In this document: one piece after another, positions 26,136 through 35,591 of the stretch
Layout of the letters: each line of letters opens with the position of its first letter
Position numbering within the stretch: the stretch's first letter is position 1
Origin: JBOEGW01 sp050633625
Lineage (GTDB): Bacteria; Pseudomonadota; Alphaproteobacteria; Rhodobacterales; Rhodobacteraceae
DNA: 64,000 nucleotides
Direction: 5' to 3'
Assembly: GCA_050633625.1 (NCBI GenBank)
Contig: JBOEGW010000007.1
Coordinates: 310,001-374,000, forward strand
Notes under the pieces: model-generated
Seen by the model: the letters and a program-made list of their open reading frames with translations, nothing else
Databases searched by the model: none
Told to the model about the DNA's origin: nothing
Translations under genes and position numbers: made by a program

Positions 26136-26936
26136 ATGAAAATCGCCAGCTACAACATCAACGGAATTAAGGCGCGCCTGCCCGCCGTCACCGAATGGCT
26201 CAAAGACGCCGAACCGGATGTTGCGATCTTTCAAGAGATCAAATCCGTGGATGAAAACTTCCCGCGCGAACACTTTGAAGACATGGGATACAACGTAGAA
26301 ACCCATGGACAAAAATCGTTCAACGGTGTGGCGATTGTCTCAAAACTACCGCTTGAGGACGTCACGCGCGGACTGCCCGGCGCAATGGGGGCCGGGCGCG
26401 AAGGCGTGGACGACATCGAGGCGCGCTATATTGAAGCAACAGTCGTGGGTGAGAAAGCCCTGCGCATTTGCGGGCTGTATTTGCCAAACGGCAACCCGGC
26501 GCCGGGACCAAAATACGACTATAAACTGACCTGGATGGAGCGGCTCCGTGCCCGCGCCATTGAGCTTCTCGCAACCGAAGAACCCTTCTTGATGGCGGGC
26601 GATTACAACGTGATCCCCGAGGCGCGCGATGCAGCCCGCCCAGAGGATTGGCGCGAGGATGCGCTGTTTCGTCCCGATACGCGCGCCGCCTATCGCCGCC
26701 TGCTCAACCTCGGCCTGACCGAAGCCTTTCGCGCCCGCAGCCAAGCGCCCGATCAATTCACATTTTGGGATTTTCAGCGCGGCGCATGGCAGCGCAACGA
26801 CGGCATTCGCATTGATCATTTCCTGCTCTCGCCAAGCTGTGCTGACCTTTTGCTAGACTGTCAAATCGACAAGGAGGTTCGGGGCCGCGAAAAACCCTCA
26901 GATCATGTGCCGATCTGGGTTCAACTCGACGCATAA
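26136..26936 (+). CDS. xth: Exodeoxyribonuclease III
   Basis: AP endonuclease/3'-5' exonuclease of base excision repair. The 266-residue product begins MKIASYNINGIKARLP. It has the metal-binding Glu in FQEIKSVDENFP (about 31-42), the NVIP motif in AGDYNVIPEARD (about 150-161), IRIDHFLLS, and the catalytic His near the end (KPSDHVPIW). AAGGAG is positioned well before the ATG at 26136. It follows the flavoprotein by 25 bp and precedes the nucleoside hydrolase by 9 bp, suggesting one transcript. Confidence 0.95.
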   Translation: MKIASYNINGIKARLPAVTEWLKDAEPDVAIFQEIKSVDENFPREHFEDMGYNVETHGQKSFNGVAIVSKLPLEDVTRGLPGAMGAGREGVDDIEARYIEATVVGEKALRICGLYLPNGNPAPGPKYDYKLTWMERLRARAIELLATEEPFLMAGDYNVIPEARDAARPEDWREDALFRPDTRAAYRRLLNLGLTEAFRARSQAPDQFTFWDFQRGAWQRNDGIRIDHFLLSPSCADLLLDCQIDKEVRGREKPSDHVPIWVQLDA

Positions 26937-26945
26937 GGTCTTGTC

Positions 26946-27884
26946 ATGACGCGCAAAATCATCATTGACACAGACCCCGGACAAGACGACGCCGTGGCCA
27001 TTTTGCTGGCGCTCGCCAGCCCGGAACTGGAGGTGCTCGGCCTCACAACCGTTGCCGGAAACGTCCCGCTGTCGCTCACCCAAAAGAACGCGCGCATCAT
27101 TTGTGAACAGGCCGGCCGACCAGATATTCGGGTGTTTGCCGGCTGCGATGCGCCGCTCAATCGCCCCCTCGTTACGGCGGAGCATGTGCACGGGCGCACC
27201 GGCCTTGATGGTCCCGCTTTGTGGGAACCTGAGATGGCATTGCAGGACCAACACGGCGTTGATTTCTTGATCGAAACCCTGCGCGCCGCCCCTCCCAAAA
27301 GTATCACGCTGGCCACCCTTGGCCCGCTCACAAATATCGCCACCGCCTTTGCGCGCGCCCCTGACATCATTGAAAACACAGCCGAAATCGTTGCCATGGC
27401 GGGCGCTTACTTCGAAGTTGGCAACATCACCCCAACAGCAGAGTTCAACGTCTTTGTTGACCCCGAAGCCGCAGCCCTTGTTGTGCAATCCGGCGTCCCT
27501 TTGACCTTTTTGCCGCTGGACGTGACCCATAAGGCGCTGGTCACCCCGGCCCGCAATGATGCCTTTCGCGCCCTCCCCAACAAAACCGGCAATTTCGTCG
27601 CGCAAATGACTGATTTCTTTGAGCGTTTCGACATCTCGAAATATGGCTCGAAGGGCGCGCCCCTGCATGATCCGACAGTCATCGCCTATCTGATCGCGCC
27701 GGAATTGTTCACCGGGCGCAGCATCAACGTCGAGATTGAAACCAGCTCCGAGTTGACCCTTGGAATGACGGTTGCCGATTGGTGGGGCGTCTCTGGGCGC
27801 GCGCCTAACGCAAAGTTCATTGGTGATTTGGACGCAGATGGGTTCTTCTCTTTGCTCACCACCCGCCTTGCCCGCTTGCCCTAG
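26946..27884 (+). CDS. Nucleoside hydrolase (IUNH family)
   Basis: Hydrolyses ribonucleosides to base and ribose. The 312-residue protein has the calcium-binding signature IIDTDPGQDDAVAILLAL (about 5-22), the VHGRTGLDG substrate loop near residue 80, ITLATLGPLTNIA and a C-terminal HDPTVIAYLI carrying the conserved HD. Purine/pyrimidine preference cannot be read from sequence. It lies in a close-packed plus-strand run between xth and selO. Confidence 0.94.
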   Translation: MTRKIIIDTDPGQDDAVAILLALASPELEVLGLTTVAGNVPLSLTQKNARIICEQAGRPDIRVFAGCDAPLNRPLVTAEHVHGRTGLDGPALWEPEMALQDQHGVDFLIETLRAAPPKSITLATLGPLTNIATAFARAPDIIENTAEIVAMAGAYFEVGNITPTAEFNVFVDPEAAALVVQSGVPLTFLPLDVTHKALVTPARNDAFRALPNKTGNFVAQMTDFFERFDISKYGSKGAPLHDPTVIAYLIAPELFTGRSINVEIETSSELTLGMTVADWWGVSGRAPNAKFIGDLDADGFFSLLTTRLARLP

Positions 27885-27893
27885 GATGCGCCC

Positions 27894-29321
27894 ATGACAA
27901 CCGCTTTTGACAATTCCTATACTCGCCTGCCTAACAGGTTGTTTTCGCGCCAAAAACCCTCTCGCGTGGCGGCGCCCGGCTTGATTATCGTCAATGACGC
28001 ACTCGCCACTCGCCTTGGCGTTGATCGGCCCACGGCGGAAATTGCCGTCGGGAATGCGCTGCCCAAAGGGGCGGACCCGATTGCACAGATGTATGCGGGG
28101 CATCAGTTTGGCAATTGGGCAGGTCAGCTGGGCGATGGGCGCGCTGTGCTGTTGGGCGAAGTGGTTGCCCCGGATGGTGCGCGGTTTGATATCCAGCTCA
28201 AGGGCGCGGGGCGCACGCCCTATTCGCGCGGCGGCGATGGGCGCGCGTGGCTCGGTCCTGTGCTGCGCGAGTATATCGTGTCCGAGGCTATGTTTGCGCT
28301 CGGTGTGCCGACCACCCGCGCGCTGGCCGCCTCCACCACCGGCGAAGATGTGATCCGCGAAACCCTTTTGCCTGGTGCTGTGCTGATGCGCGTTGCGCGC
28401 TCACATATCCGGGTTGGCACCTTTCAAGGTGCAGCCATGCTGGGGGACCACGCCACGCTGAACGCCCTGACACAGCACGCAATTTCGCGCCATTACCCGG
28501 ACGCGAATGGGGCCTTGGATTTGCTGCGCGCTGTGGCGTCAACGCAAGCAGACTTGATCGCCAAATGGATGTCTTTCGGCTTTATTCACGGCGTTATGAA
28601 CACCGACAACATGGCCATTTCGGGCGAAACAATAGACTACGGCCCCTGCGCTTTCATGGATGCATATCACCCGGCCAAAGTGTTCTCCTCAATTGACCGA
28701 CATGGCCGCTACGCCTATCAAAATCAGCCGCAAATCGCGGTTTGGAACCTGGCGCAACTGGCGATTTCGCTCCTGCCCCTCATTGAAAGCGAGGTCGGCC
28801 AAGGCGAAGCTGCACAAGAGGCCGCACAGGAGGCGGCCGAAGAGGTACTGGCAGCCTTCCCGGATCAGTATCAGGCCGCTTGGGCACGCGCGTTTGGCGC
28901 AAAAATCGGGCTTTCGCGCTGTGAGGATATGGATAGCGAACTGATTCAAGGGCTTTTGTCCCGCATGGCCACAAGTGGTGCAGATTTCACCAAGACCTTC
29001 GCCGCGCTCAGGGAGGGCGATGCCAGCGCCGAAATCACGCAAGACGGTGCCTGGGAAACTTGGGTGCCCGATTGGCGGGCGCGCCTTGCGCGCGAACCCC
29101 AAGATCCCAGCGCAACAATGCGCCGCGCGAACCCCTTGATCATTGCGCGCAATCACCACATCCAAGCCGTGATCGAGGCCGGTGTCGCGGGAGATTTCGC
29201 GCCCTTCAAACGGATGACAAAAGCGCTAGAAACCCCGTTTGAGGCTAAGGGTGACACTGCGTTTTTCGCAACGCCCCCCACCCCAAGCGAAGAAGTCAAA
29301 CGCACTTTTTGTGGCACCTGA
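27894..29321 (+). CDS. selO: Protein adenylyltransferase SelO (YdiU/UPF0061)
   Basis: Pseudokinase-fold enzyme; characterised SelO transfers AMP from ATP to protein hydroxyl groups and affects oxidative-stress responses. The 475-residue product shows family blocks YAGHQFGNWAGQLGDGRA, KGAGRTPYSRGGDGRA, LREYIVSEAMFALGVPTTRAL and GVMNTDNMAISGETIDYGPCAF. The last holds the catalytic Asn and the DYGPCAF metal-binding Asp. The C-terminal selenocysteine or cysteine region ends TFCGT. It is 9 bp after the nucleoside hydrolase and converges with a membrane gene. Confidence 0.93.
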   Translation: MTTAFDNSYTRLPNRLFSRQKPSRVAAPGLIIVNDALATRLGVDRPTAEIAVGNALPKGADPIAQMYAGHQFGNWAGQLGDGRAVLLGEVVAPDGARFDIQLKGAGRTPYSRGGDGRAWLGPVLREYIVSEAMFALGVPTTRALAASTTGEDVIRETLLPGAVLMRVARSHIRVGTFQGAAMLGDHATLNALTQHAISRHYPDANGALDLLRAVASTQADLIAKWMSFGFIHGVMNTDNMAISGETIDYGPCAFMDAYHPAKVFSSIDRHGRYAYQNQPQIAVWNLAQLAISLLPLIESEVGQGEAAQEAAQEAAEEVLAAFPDQYQAAWARAFGAKIGLSRCEDMDSELIQGLLSRMATSGADFTKTFAALREGDASAEITQDGAWETWVPDWRARLAREPQDPSATMRRANPLIIARNHHIQAVIEAGVAGDFAPFKRMTKALETPFEAKGDTAFFATPPTPSEEVKRTFCGT

Positions 29322-29322
29322 G

Positions 29323-29976
29323 TTACTTTTTGTCTAACTCATCAATGGCTTTACGAAACAAACGTCGATTGCGCGCCACGAACTGCGCAATCAGCCCCGG
29401 CAAGCCATGATTGGCCCGCCCTGCAAGGTATAGATACCCCGACATCGCCCCAATAAACGCGCCGATCGTATCAACAATCAGGTCGCTCATCGTGTCCACC
29501 AGCCCAGATTTCTGCATGTTGAAACCAAACATGCTGTCCATCAGAAATTCAAAAATCTCCCAAAGCGCGCCAATCGCCAAAGCAAAAGTAAAGGCAATCG
29601 CGGCCAAGGCCCAAGGCGGCGCGGCGTAGCGATCTCCCTCAAACAACAAAAGCGCCAGCGTCACCCCCACAAGCCCAAATCCAAGCGCAGAACTGCCATG
29701 AAGCACAATATCCCACCACCAAAACCTGTTATAAAAATCAAGTGCTTCCCCAAGGAACAACGTGCCAAAAATGAACAACACAATTCCCGCGAAGAAGTAG
29801 ACAGGCATACGAATATCGTAGCGTTCCGCCACCAGCGCGGGCACCATCGTCGCGAGGAGCGTCACAGCGCCTACAAAAGCATGCGGCCAATCGCGCAGCC
29901 AAAGCGCCACGACGACAGAGGTGACCAAAGTCCCCCAAACGCCATACACAAGCCATGACTGATTGCGCAAAATCAT
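29323..29976 (-). CDS. DUF2238-like polytopic membrane protein
   Basis: A 217-residue protein with about six transmembrane segments. Conserved charged and aromatic positions within the membrane part resemble the YjdF/DUF2238 family: FWWWDIVLHGSSALGFG, EIFEFLMDSMFG and VDTMSDLIVDTIGAFIG. Function unknown. It is convergent with selO (1-bp gap) and divergent from the EEP-family gene at 30041. Confidence 0.72.
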   Translation of the reverse strand: MILRNQSWLVYGVWGTLVTSVVVALWLRDWPHAFVGAVTLLATMVPALVAERYDIRMPVYFFAGIVLFIFGTLFLGEALDFYNRFWWWDIVLHGSSALGFGLVGVTLALLLFEGDRYAAPPWALAAIAFTFALAIGALWEIFEFLMDSMFGFNMQKSGLVDTMSDLIVDTIGAFIGAMSGYLYLAGRANHGLPGLIAQFVARNRRLFRKAIDELDKK

Positions 29977-30040
29977 CCCTCCTTTTACGCCACTTCCCGC
30001 CCCCCTTCAATCTCGGCGCAAAAAGCCCCATGTTCCCCCT

Positions 30041-30721
30041 ATGAAAGTCGCCAGCTACAACATTCGCAAAGCCATCGGCACCGACCGCGCCCGCAATCCG
30101 GGCCGGGTGATTGATGTGATCAACGCGATTGAAGCGGATGTGGTGGTGCTGCAAGAAGCTGATCGCCGTCTGGGCCAACGTCCCGCAGCCCTGCCCCGCG
30201 AAATGCTTGAGGCGCATAGCGATTTCGCGCCGGTGCCGCTCGCTTTGAATGATGTCTCGCTTGGCTGGCACGGCAATGCGATTTTGCTGCGCAAAGACGC
30301 TCGCTTTAGCGCCCCGCGCCGGATCGACTTGCCAGGCTTTGAGCCGCGCGGTGCGGTGGCGGTGGATCTGGCTGGCGTGACCCTTGTTGGCGTGCATTTG
30401 GGGCTGTTGCGCCGCCATCGGCACCTCCAGTTGCGCGCGCTTGGTGCCGCGCTTGGCACAGGGCCAACGATCATCGCGGGGGATTTTAACGAATGGTCAA
30501 AACGAGTGGGCTTAGAGCCATTTGAAGGTCGCTTTCATATGCATTCGCCGGGGCGGTCTTTTCATGCAAACCGCCCAATGGCCGCGCTCGACAAGATCGG
30601 TCATAGCGATGGGTTGAACTTGCACGACGCAGGGGTGATTGAGACCCGCCTTGCGCGCCGCGCCTCGGATCACTTGCCGGTCTGGGCCAAGATCACGCCG
30701 CCAGCCGGGGCGCACGGTTGA
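30041..30721 (+). CDS. Endonuclease/exonuclease/phosphatase-family protein
   Basis: A 226-residue EEP-fold hydrolase beginning MKVASYNIRKAIGTD. It has the metal-binding Glu in VVVLQEADRR (about 31-40), catalytic residues in GVHLGLLRRHR and IIAGDFNEW, and HSDGLNLHD and a terminal ASDHLPVW carrying the catalytic His. Related proteins act on DNA, phospholipid or inositol-phosphate substrates; which one applies here is unclear. In Rhodobacteraceae such genes are often next to a phospholipase D or EamA gene. Its 3' end overlaps the convergent EamA gene by 29 bp. Confidence 0.86.
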   Translation: MKVASYNIRKAIGTDRARNPGRVIDVINAIEADVVVLQEADRRLGQRPAALPREMLEAHSDFAPVPLALNDVSLGWHGNAILLRKDARFSAPRRIDLPGFEPRGAVAVDLAGVTLVGVHLGLLRRHRHLQLRALGAALGTGPTIIAGDFNEWSKRVGLEPFEGRFHMHSPGRSFHANRPMAALDKIGHSDGLNLHDAGVIETRLARRASDHLPVWAKITPPAGAHG

Positions 30722-31589
30722 TCAACACAATCCCCACCGCCACAAGCGCCAGTTTCAGCACCAATGACGGCGACAATGCCTCTCCCAACACAAGCCAGCC
30801 CGCCGCCACACCAATCACCGGCGACAGAAACGAAAAAGACGCAACAGCCGAGGCTTTGAAACGGTTTATCAACCAAAACCAAATCAGGAATGAGGCCGCC
30901 GCCACGAAGATCGACTGATAGGCCAGCCCCCAGAGATGAATAGGCTGCAAATCCCGAATGAGTGGGCCGTAGAATGGGGCGACCGCGAGCAAAATCGGCC
31001 CCGAAACAAGCACTTGCCAGAACATTTGCATCTCAGAACTCACCTCTGATAGCCGCGTCATACGCGCCACAAGCGCCACGCCCATCCAAGCCAACGCCCC
31101 CCCAAGCGCGAATAGATCGCCCACCAAAGACGCCGCGCCGCCCGCGCTCTCGCGGTCCATTATCGCCCAAGCCACCCCGCCAAACGCCAGCAAAAGCCCC
31201 ACCGTCTTGACCCGCGTGAGCCGCTCCCCCGGCAGCAAAAAATGCGCAGCAATCGCCATCCAAACCGGCATCGAATAAAAGATCACCGAGGTCCGCGTCA
31301 CAGTTGTCAAATCCAGCGCAACGAACAGGAAAATAAACTCAATCGCGAAGATCACCCCAATCAAGACACCAAGACCGATCGTCCCTTTGCGAAAGGTGAT
31401 CGGGAGCGCGCGAAACCGCATCCAGCCCCACACAACAAACGCCGCCCCCACCGAGCGCAGCCCAGCAGAAAAGATCGGAGACAGCCCGTCATTGACGATT
31501 TTGATCACCACCTGATTCACCCCAAGTGTGAGGGAAATCATCAGCAAAAGCGCAACGCCTGAGGCGTTTAGGTTTTGTTTTTCATCCAT
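30693..31589 (-). CDS. EamA-family (DMT) transporter
   Basis: A 298-residue protein with ten predicted transmembrane helices in two EamA halves. The family pattern is visible in GLSPIFSAGLRSVGAAFVVW (first half) and FLSPVIGVAAGWLVLGE (second half). Probably exports amino acids or metabolites; substrate not predictable. I set the start at 31589 (MDEKQNLNAS) rather than the longer frame that would run into the antiporter promoter region. Confidence 0.88.
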   Translation of the reverse strand: MDEKQNLNASGVALLLMISLTLGVNQVVIKIVNDGLSPIFSAGLRSVGAAFVVWGWMRFRALPITFRKGTIGLGVLIGVIFAIEFIFLFVALDLTTVTRTSVIFYSMPVWMAIAAHFLLPGERLTRVKTVGLLLAFGGVAWAIMDRESAGGAASLVGDLFALGGALAWMGVALVARMTRLSEVSSEMQMFWQVLVSGPILLAVAPFYGPLIRDLQPIHLWGLAYQSIFVAAASFLIWFWLINRFKASAVASFSFLSPVIGVAAGWLVLGEALSPSLVLKLALVAVGIVLINRAPRLAA

Positions 31590-31689
31590 AGCGCGACAGG
31601 ACGACTCACGCGCGATTTTGTCAAGCGCCCACACCGCTTTGCCTGCGCCCGACCCCGTGCTATGCAGCGCAAAAGCTTGAGGGGCATTC

Positions 31690-32982
31690 ATGACATTTTT
31701 GCAAATCGCGTCGCTTTTGATCGTTTTGGCCGGGGCCTTTGGCGCGATCAACTATCTGTTCCTGAAACTGCCAAGTTCCATCGGCATTCTGGTGGTCGCC
31801 TTGATTGCCTCGCTGGCGATATTAGGACTGGATTTCGCAGCACCCGGCCTTGGCGTAGCCGACACTGTGCGCACGCAGGTGATGGGGTTCGATTTCTCGG
31901 ATGCCTTACTGGAAGGCATGTTGGGCTTGCTGCTCTTTGCCGGGGCTTTGCACGTCAAAATCGCGGATTTGCGCGCCCAATGGCGTGTGGTGTTCTTGAT
32001 GGCAACCCTGGGGGTTGGCCTGTCGACCTTGATCGTCGGCACTGGGTTTTCGCTGATCACGGGCATGCCATTCATCATCGCGCTTGTGTTTGGGGCCTTG
32101 ATTTCACCCACCGATCCCGTGGCCGTTTTGGGCGTGTTGCGCGAGGCCTCTTTGCCAAAACCGCTGGAAACGAAAATCGCCGGAGAAAGCCTGTTCAATG
32201 ACGGCGTTGGATATGTGGTGTTTCTGGTCCTTGTCGGCATCGCCTTCCCGATGGTGTCCGGTCATGGAAGCGGATCTGACCATGGGCTTGGTGATGCGCA
32301 TGACGCCCAAGTCAATGTACTGGCTGGCGCGGCGGCTTTGTTCTTGCAAGAGGCTCTTGGCGGTCTTGTTCTTGGCGTGGTCTTGGGCTGGCTGACTTTC
32401 CGGGTCATGCGCTTGATTGATGATTACTCACTTGAGGTTCTCATCACGCTTGGTCTGGCCTTTGGCGGCTATGAGCTTGCGGTCGCGCTGCATGTCTCGG
32501 CGCCCATTATGGCGGTCTCGGCGGGGTTGTTGATTGGCGATGTCGGGGCAAAACAAGGCATGAGCGAGGAAACCCGCAAATATGTCGATGCCTTCTGGAA
32601 ATTGATTGACGAAATCCTCAATGCTGTCTTGTTCTTGATGATCGGCTTTGAGGTCTTTGCTGTGGCATTCACCATGGACACGGTGGTCGCCGGGGTCTTG
32701 GCGATTGCGCTGGCGCTGGTGGCCCGGCTTGCGGCGGTGGCCATCCCTGTGTTGGTGCTCAAACCGTTTCGCAGCTTTTCCCCGGGTGTGATCCCGATCA
32801 TGACATGGGGCGGCTTGAAGGGCGGTATTTCGGTGGCCTTGGCGCTCTCCTTGCCCGATGGCGAATGGAAACCTGTCATCTTGGCGGCCACTTACATCGT
32901 TGTTATTTTCTCCATAATTGTGCAGGGGTTGACCGTCAAACAACTGGCGACCCGACTTGGCCGTGAACCCGAGCTTATGTAG
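31690..32982 (+). CDS. CPA1-family Na+/H+ antiporter
   Basis: A 430-residue NhaP-type antiporter with about twelve hydrophobic segments. The CPA1 functional signature is ALISPTDPVAVLGVLR (about 136-151; the Asp is ion-coupling) followed by AGESLFNDGVGYVVFLVL (about 163-180, conserved FNDG). MTWGGLKGGISVALALSLP near residue 375 is the other family hallmark. GAGGGG precedes the ATG. It should extrude Na+ in exchange for H+, fitting a marine host. It stands alone. Confidence 0.93.
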   Translation: MTFLQIASLLIVLAGAFGAINYLFLKLPSSIGILVVALIASLAILGLDFAAPGLGVADTVRTQVMGFDFSDALLEGMLGLLLFAGALHVKIADLRAQWRVVFLMATLGVGLSTLIVGTGFSLITGMPFIIALVFGALISPTDPVAVLGVLREASLPKPLETKIAGESLFNDGVGYVVFLVLVGIAFPMVSGHGSGSDHGLGDAHDAQVNVLAGAAALFLQEALGGLVLGVVLGWLTFRVMRLIDDYSLEVLITLGLAFGGYELAVALHVSAPIMAVSAGLLIGDVGAKQGMSEETRKYVDAFWKLIDEILNAVLFLMIGFEVFAVAFTMDTVVAGVLAIALALVARLAAVAIPVLVLKPFRSFSPGVIPIMTWGGLKGGISVALALSLPDGEWKPVILAATYIVVIFSIIVQGLTVKQLATRLGREPELM

Positions 32983-33018
32983 GGTCCGCCTACGCGCGGG
33001 GCGCTGGCCAAATGTGGC

Positions 33019-33074
33019 GGCTGGGGGTTTCACACCCCCAGCCCCCCGTGAGGTATTTGCGAACCAAAGAAGGC
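33019..33074 (-). repeat. Dispersed intergenic palindromic repeat, copy 4
   Basis: On the minus strand it reads GCCTTCTTTGGTTCGCAAAT then ACCTC and a hairpin GCTGGGGGTGTGAAACCCCCAGC. It lies between the antiporter stop and phzF. Confidence 0.75.
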
Positions 33075-33090
33075 AAAAAAGGACGCGGAA

Positions 33091-33924
33091 ATGACAACGC
33101 AGTTTGTGACTTATGATGTGTTTACGGATCGGCCATTTGGCGGCAATCAACTGGCAATTGTCCCTGATGCCCGTGACCTGCCTGAAGATCATTTGCATGC
33201 GATCACCCGTGAATTTGGCTTCTCTGAAACAGTGTTCCTCTATCCTCCAGAACGCGAAGGGAGCACCGCGAAACTGCGCATTTTCACGCCCGGCGGCGAG
33301 GTGCCATTTGCCGGGCATCCGGTGATTGGCACCGCTGTGATGCTGGCGCAGGCGGGCGCAGGCCCGCAGATGGAGCTGGATCTTGGGATTGGCCCAATGA
33401 CGATCAACGCAACCGCAGAGCGCGCCTCTTTTATGAACGCGCAACCGCTGCAAACCCTTGCGCATCCTGCGCCAGCATTGGTCGCGCGCGCCCTTGGACT
33501 GTCACAAAGCGATTTTGCAGCGGCGCCGGTCATGGCCTCTGTGGGCCTCGACTTCACCTTCACAGCGCTCAAAACCCGCGACGCTTTGGCGCTGATTCAA
33601 ACCAAAATCGCCGCGTTTCGCGAAGGCCATGCAGCCCATCCCAGCAGTCTCGATTTCGCGCAGGTTGCCTATGTGGATGAAGGCGACACGTTGCATATGC
33701 GGATGTTTGCCCCGCTCAACGGCGTTCCCGAAGACCCGGCGACCGGCTCCGCGGCGGCGGCGCTTGCGGCGGTGCTGCAGCAAACGCGCGGCCCATTTGA
33801 AGCGCTCATTCATCAAGGCGTTGACATGGGCCGGCCCTCCAAAATCGGCATCAAGGCTGAAACGGATCATGTCATTGTCTCGGGCTGTGCTGTGCACATG
33901 ATGCAAGGCGAGCTGACACTATGA
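33091..33924 (+). CDS. PhzF-family isomerase/epimerase-like protein
   Basis: A 277-residue protein of the diaminopimelate-epimerase fold. PhzF signatures are FTDRPFGGNQLAIVPDA (about 10-26), EFGFSETVFLY with its catalytic Glu (about 42-52), FAGHPVIGTA (about 71-80), and EDPATGSAAAALAA (about 214-227). Most bacterial homologues outside phenazine clusters have no known substrate, and no phenazine genes are here. AAGGA lies upstream of the ATG. It overlaps the next gene by four bases. Confidence 0.9.
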   Translation: MTTQFVTYDVFTDRPFGGNQLAIVPDARDLPEDHLHAITREFGFSETVFLYPPEREGSTAKLRIFTPGGEVPFAGHPVIGTAVMLAQAGAGPQMELDLGIGPMTINATAERASFMNAQPLQTLAHPAPALVARALGLSQSDFAAAPVMASVGLDFTFTALKTRDALALIQTKIAAFREGHAAHPSSLDFAQVAYVDEGDTLHMRMFAPLNGVPEDPATGSAAAALAAVLQQTRGPFEALIHQGVDMGRPSKIGIKAETDHVIVSGCAVHMMQGELTL

Positions 33925-34454
33925 CCACACAACCTATCCGCTGGGTCATGCTGTTGCGCGGCATCAATGTGGGCGGTCATGCAAAGCTGCCCATGGCCGA
34001 TCTCAAATCCCTCCTGGCCTCCAAAGGCGCAAGTGACATCACCACCTATATCCAATCTGGCAACGTGGTGTTTTCCGCTGCTTGCGCGCCAGACCCTTTC
34101 TTGAAAACCATGTGGGACCACATCGAAGCGAACCATGGATTTCGCAAAACAGCCCTGATGGTAGACGCGCAAACCTTCCAAGACCGCGCGCAGTTTCCCT
34201 TTGCCACAGACAGCCCGAAAACTGGACACATCTTTTTTCACACGGGCCTCGCTAAACCAGATTTGCAAATGATCGACTCCCTGCGCGCCCCAAGCGAAGA
34301 AATCCGCATCACCGACCACGCCACCTATCTCCATACGCCCGACGGATTTGGCCGCTCAAAACTGGCAGCGCACCTAGAATCCGCCCTTGGTACCCCGGCA
34401 ACCGCCCGCAATCTAGCAACGGTGAACGCGCTCCTGACGATGATCACGCCTTAA
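33921..34454 (+). CDS. DUF1697 protein
   Basis: A 177-residue cytoplasmic protein with the DUF1697 N-terminus WVMLLRGINVGGHAKLPMADLKSLL and the following TTYIQSGNVVF. The function of the family is unknown. It starts in an ATGA overlap with phzF, so the pair is co-translated. Confidence 0.88.
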   Translation: MTTQPIRWVMLLRGINVGGHAKLPMADLKSLLASKGASDITTYIQSGNVVFSAACAPDPFLKTMWDHIEANHGFRKTALMVDAQTFQDRAQFPFATDSPKTGHIFFHTGLAKPDLQMIDSLRAPSEEIRITDHATYLHTPDGFGRSKLAAHLESALGTPATARNLATVNALLTMITP

Positions 34455-34460
34455 AACGCC

Positions 34461-34500
34461 TGCCTTCTTTGGTTCAAAAATACCTCCGCCGGAGGCCCCA
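34461..34500 (+). repeat. Dispersed intergenic palindromic repeat, copy 5
   Basis: Reads TGCCTTCTTTGGTTCAAAAA then TACCTCCGCCGGAGGC. Almost identical to the copy at 13137. It starts 7 bp after the DUF1697 stop, so it may also end that transcript. Confidence 0.8.
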
Positions 34501-34623
34501 ACGCGCCACAAGCGCCACCGCCCGATCCAGCTTCGCAGCGCTCCACAAGCCAAGCGCCAATTTCCCCTTCCCATCCCCCCAATCGAGGCGTAAGCCGGAC
34601 GGACACCGCGAACGGGATACCCA

Positions 34624-35499
34624 ATGGACAATCTAACCGGCGCATTGCTGATGATCGCAGCCATGGCGTTTTTTGCCACCGAAGACGTTTTCGTAAAATT
34701 CGCAACCCAAACCCTGCCTGTCGGGGAAGTGCTGGCGGTGATTGGCATCCTTGGCGCATGTTCTTTTTCCCTGATCGCCGCAAAACAGGGCCACTCGGTC
34801 TTCTCCAAACAATTTTTCCACCCCATGGTGATCCTGCGCAATCTTGGCGAAATGGCCGGGACTCTGTGTTTCGTGTTGGGCATCACGGTCGTCTCGCTCG
34901 GGCTGGTTACAGCGCTGTTTCAAGCCACACCATTGTTCGTAAACCTGGGGGCGATTGTCTTTTTGGGCGCGACCGTGGGCTGGCGGCGATGGATTGCGAT
35001 TGTTGTGGGCTTTATCGGGGTCATGGTGATTTTGCGCCCCGGTTTTGAAGGCTTCGAGATGGGCGCATTGTTTGGCCTTGGCGCGGCACTCGGATTGGCC
35101 GTGCGCGATCTGGCGACCCGGCAATTGCCGCGCGAAATTCCGACAACCGTGATTTCGGCTTGGGGCTTTTTGTCAGTTGCCCCGGCAGGCGCGGCCTTGA
35201 TGGCGCTGGGGGATGGCCCCGTGGTGCCAAACCTGCAAGAAACCGGTTTTATGCTCGCCGCGACCCTGCTTGGGATGATTGGCTATTTTGCCCTTGTACG
35301 GGCAATGCAAGCCGGCGAAATCGCAATCGTGACCCCGTTTCGCTATACCCGGCTGATTTTCGCGCTGATCTTGGCGTTTATGGTCTTCGATGAAGCCCCG
35401 GACGCGATGACAGTGCTCGGTGCGGGCTTGATTGTGGCGGCGGGCTTGTTCGTTTTGATCCGCGAGCGGCATCAATTGCGCGCCAAACGGGTGTTTTAG
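34624..35499 (+). CDS. EamA-family (DMT) transporter
   Basis: A 291-residue, ten-helix EamA transporter, different in sequence from the one at 30693. Family-type segments are MIAAMAFFATEDVFVKFA at the N-terminus, LGLVTALFQATPLFVNLGAIVFLGATVGWRRW in the middle, and IVTPFRYTRLIFALILAFMVFDE near the C-terminus. Substrate unknown. It lies between the palindromic repeat and enolase with 92 bp to eno. Confidence 0.88.
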   Translation: MDNLTGALLMIAAMAFFATEDVFVKFATQTLPVGEVLAVIGILGACSFSLIAAKQGHSVFSKQFFHPMVILRNLGEMAGTLCFVLGITVVSLGLVTALFQATPLFVNLGAIVFLGATVGWRRWIAIVVGFIGVMVILRPGFEGFEMGALFGLGAALGLAVRDLATRQLPREIPTTVISAWGFLSVAPAGAALMALGDGPVVPNLQETGFMLAATLLGMIGYFALVRAMQAGEIAIVTPFRYTRLIFALILAFMVFDEAPDAMTVLGAGLIVAAGLFVLIRERHQLRAKRVF

Positions 35500-35591
35500 T
35501 GCGCGCAAAGCTGGCTTTCACATTGAAGCCCGCGTCTTTGCTGGTATGAAGTGCGCGACGAAGTCCGACACCTAACAGATAGGGGCCAGCC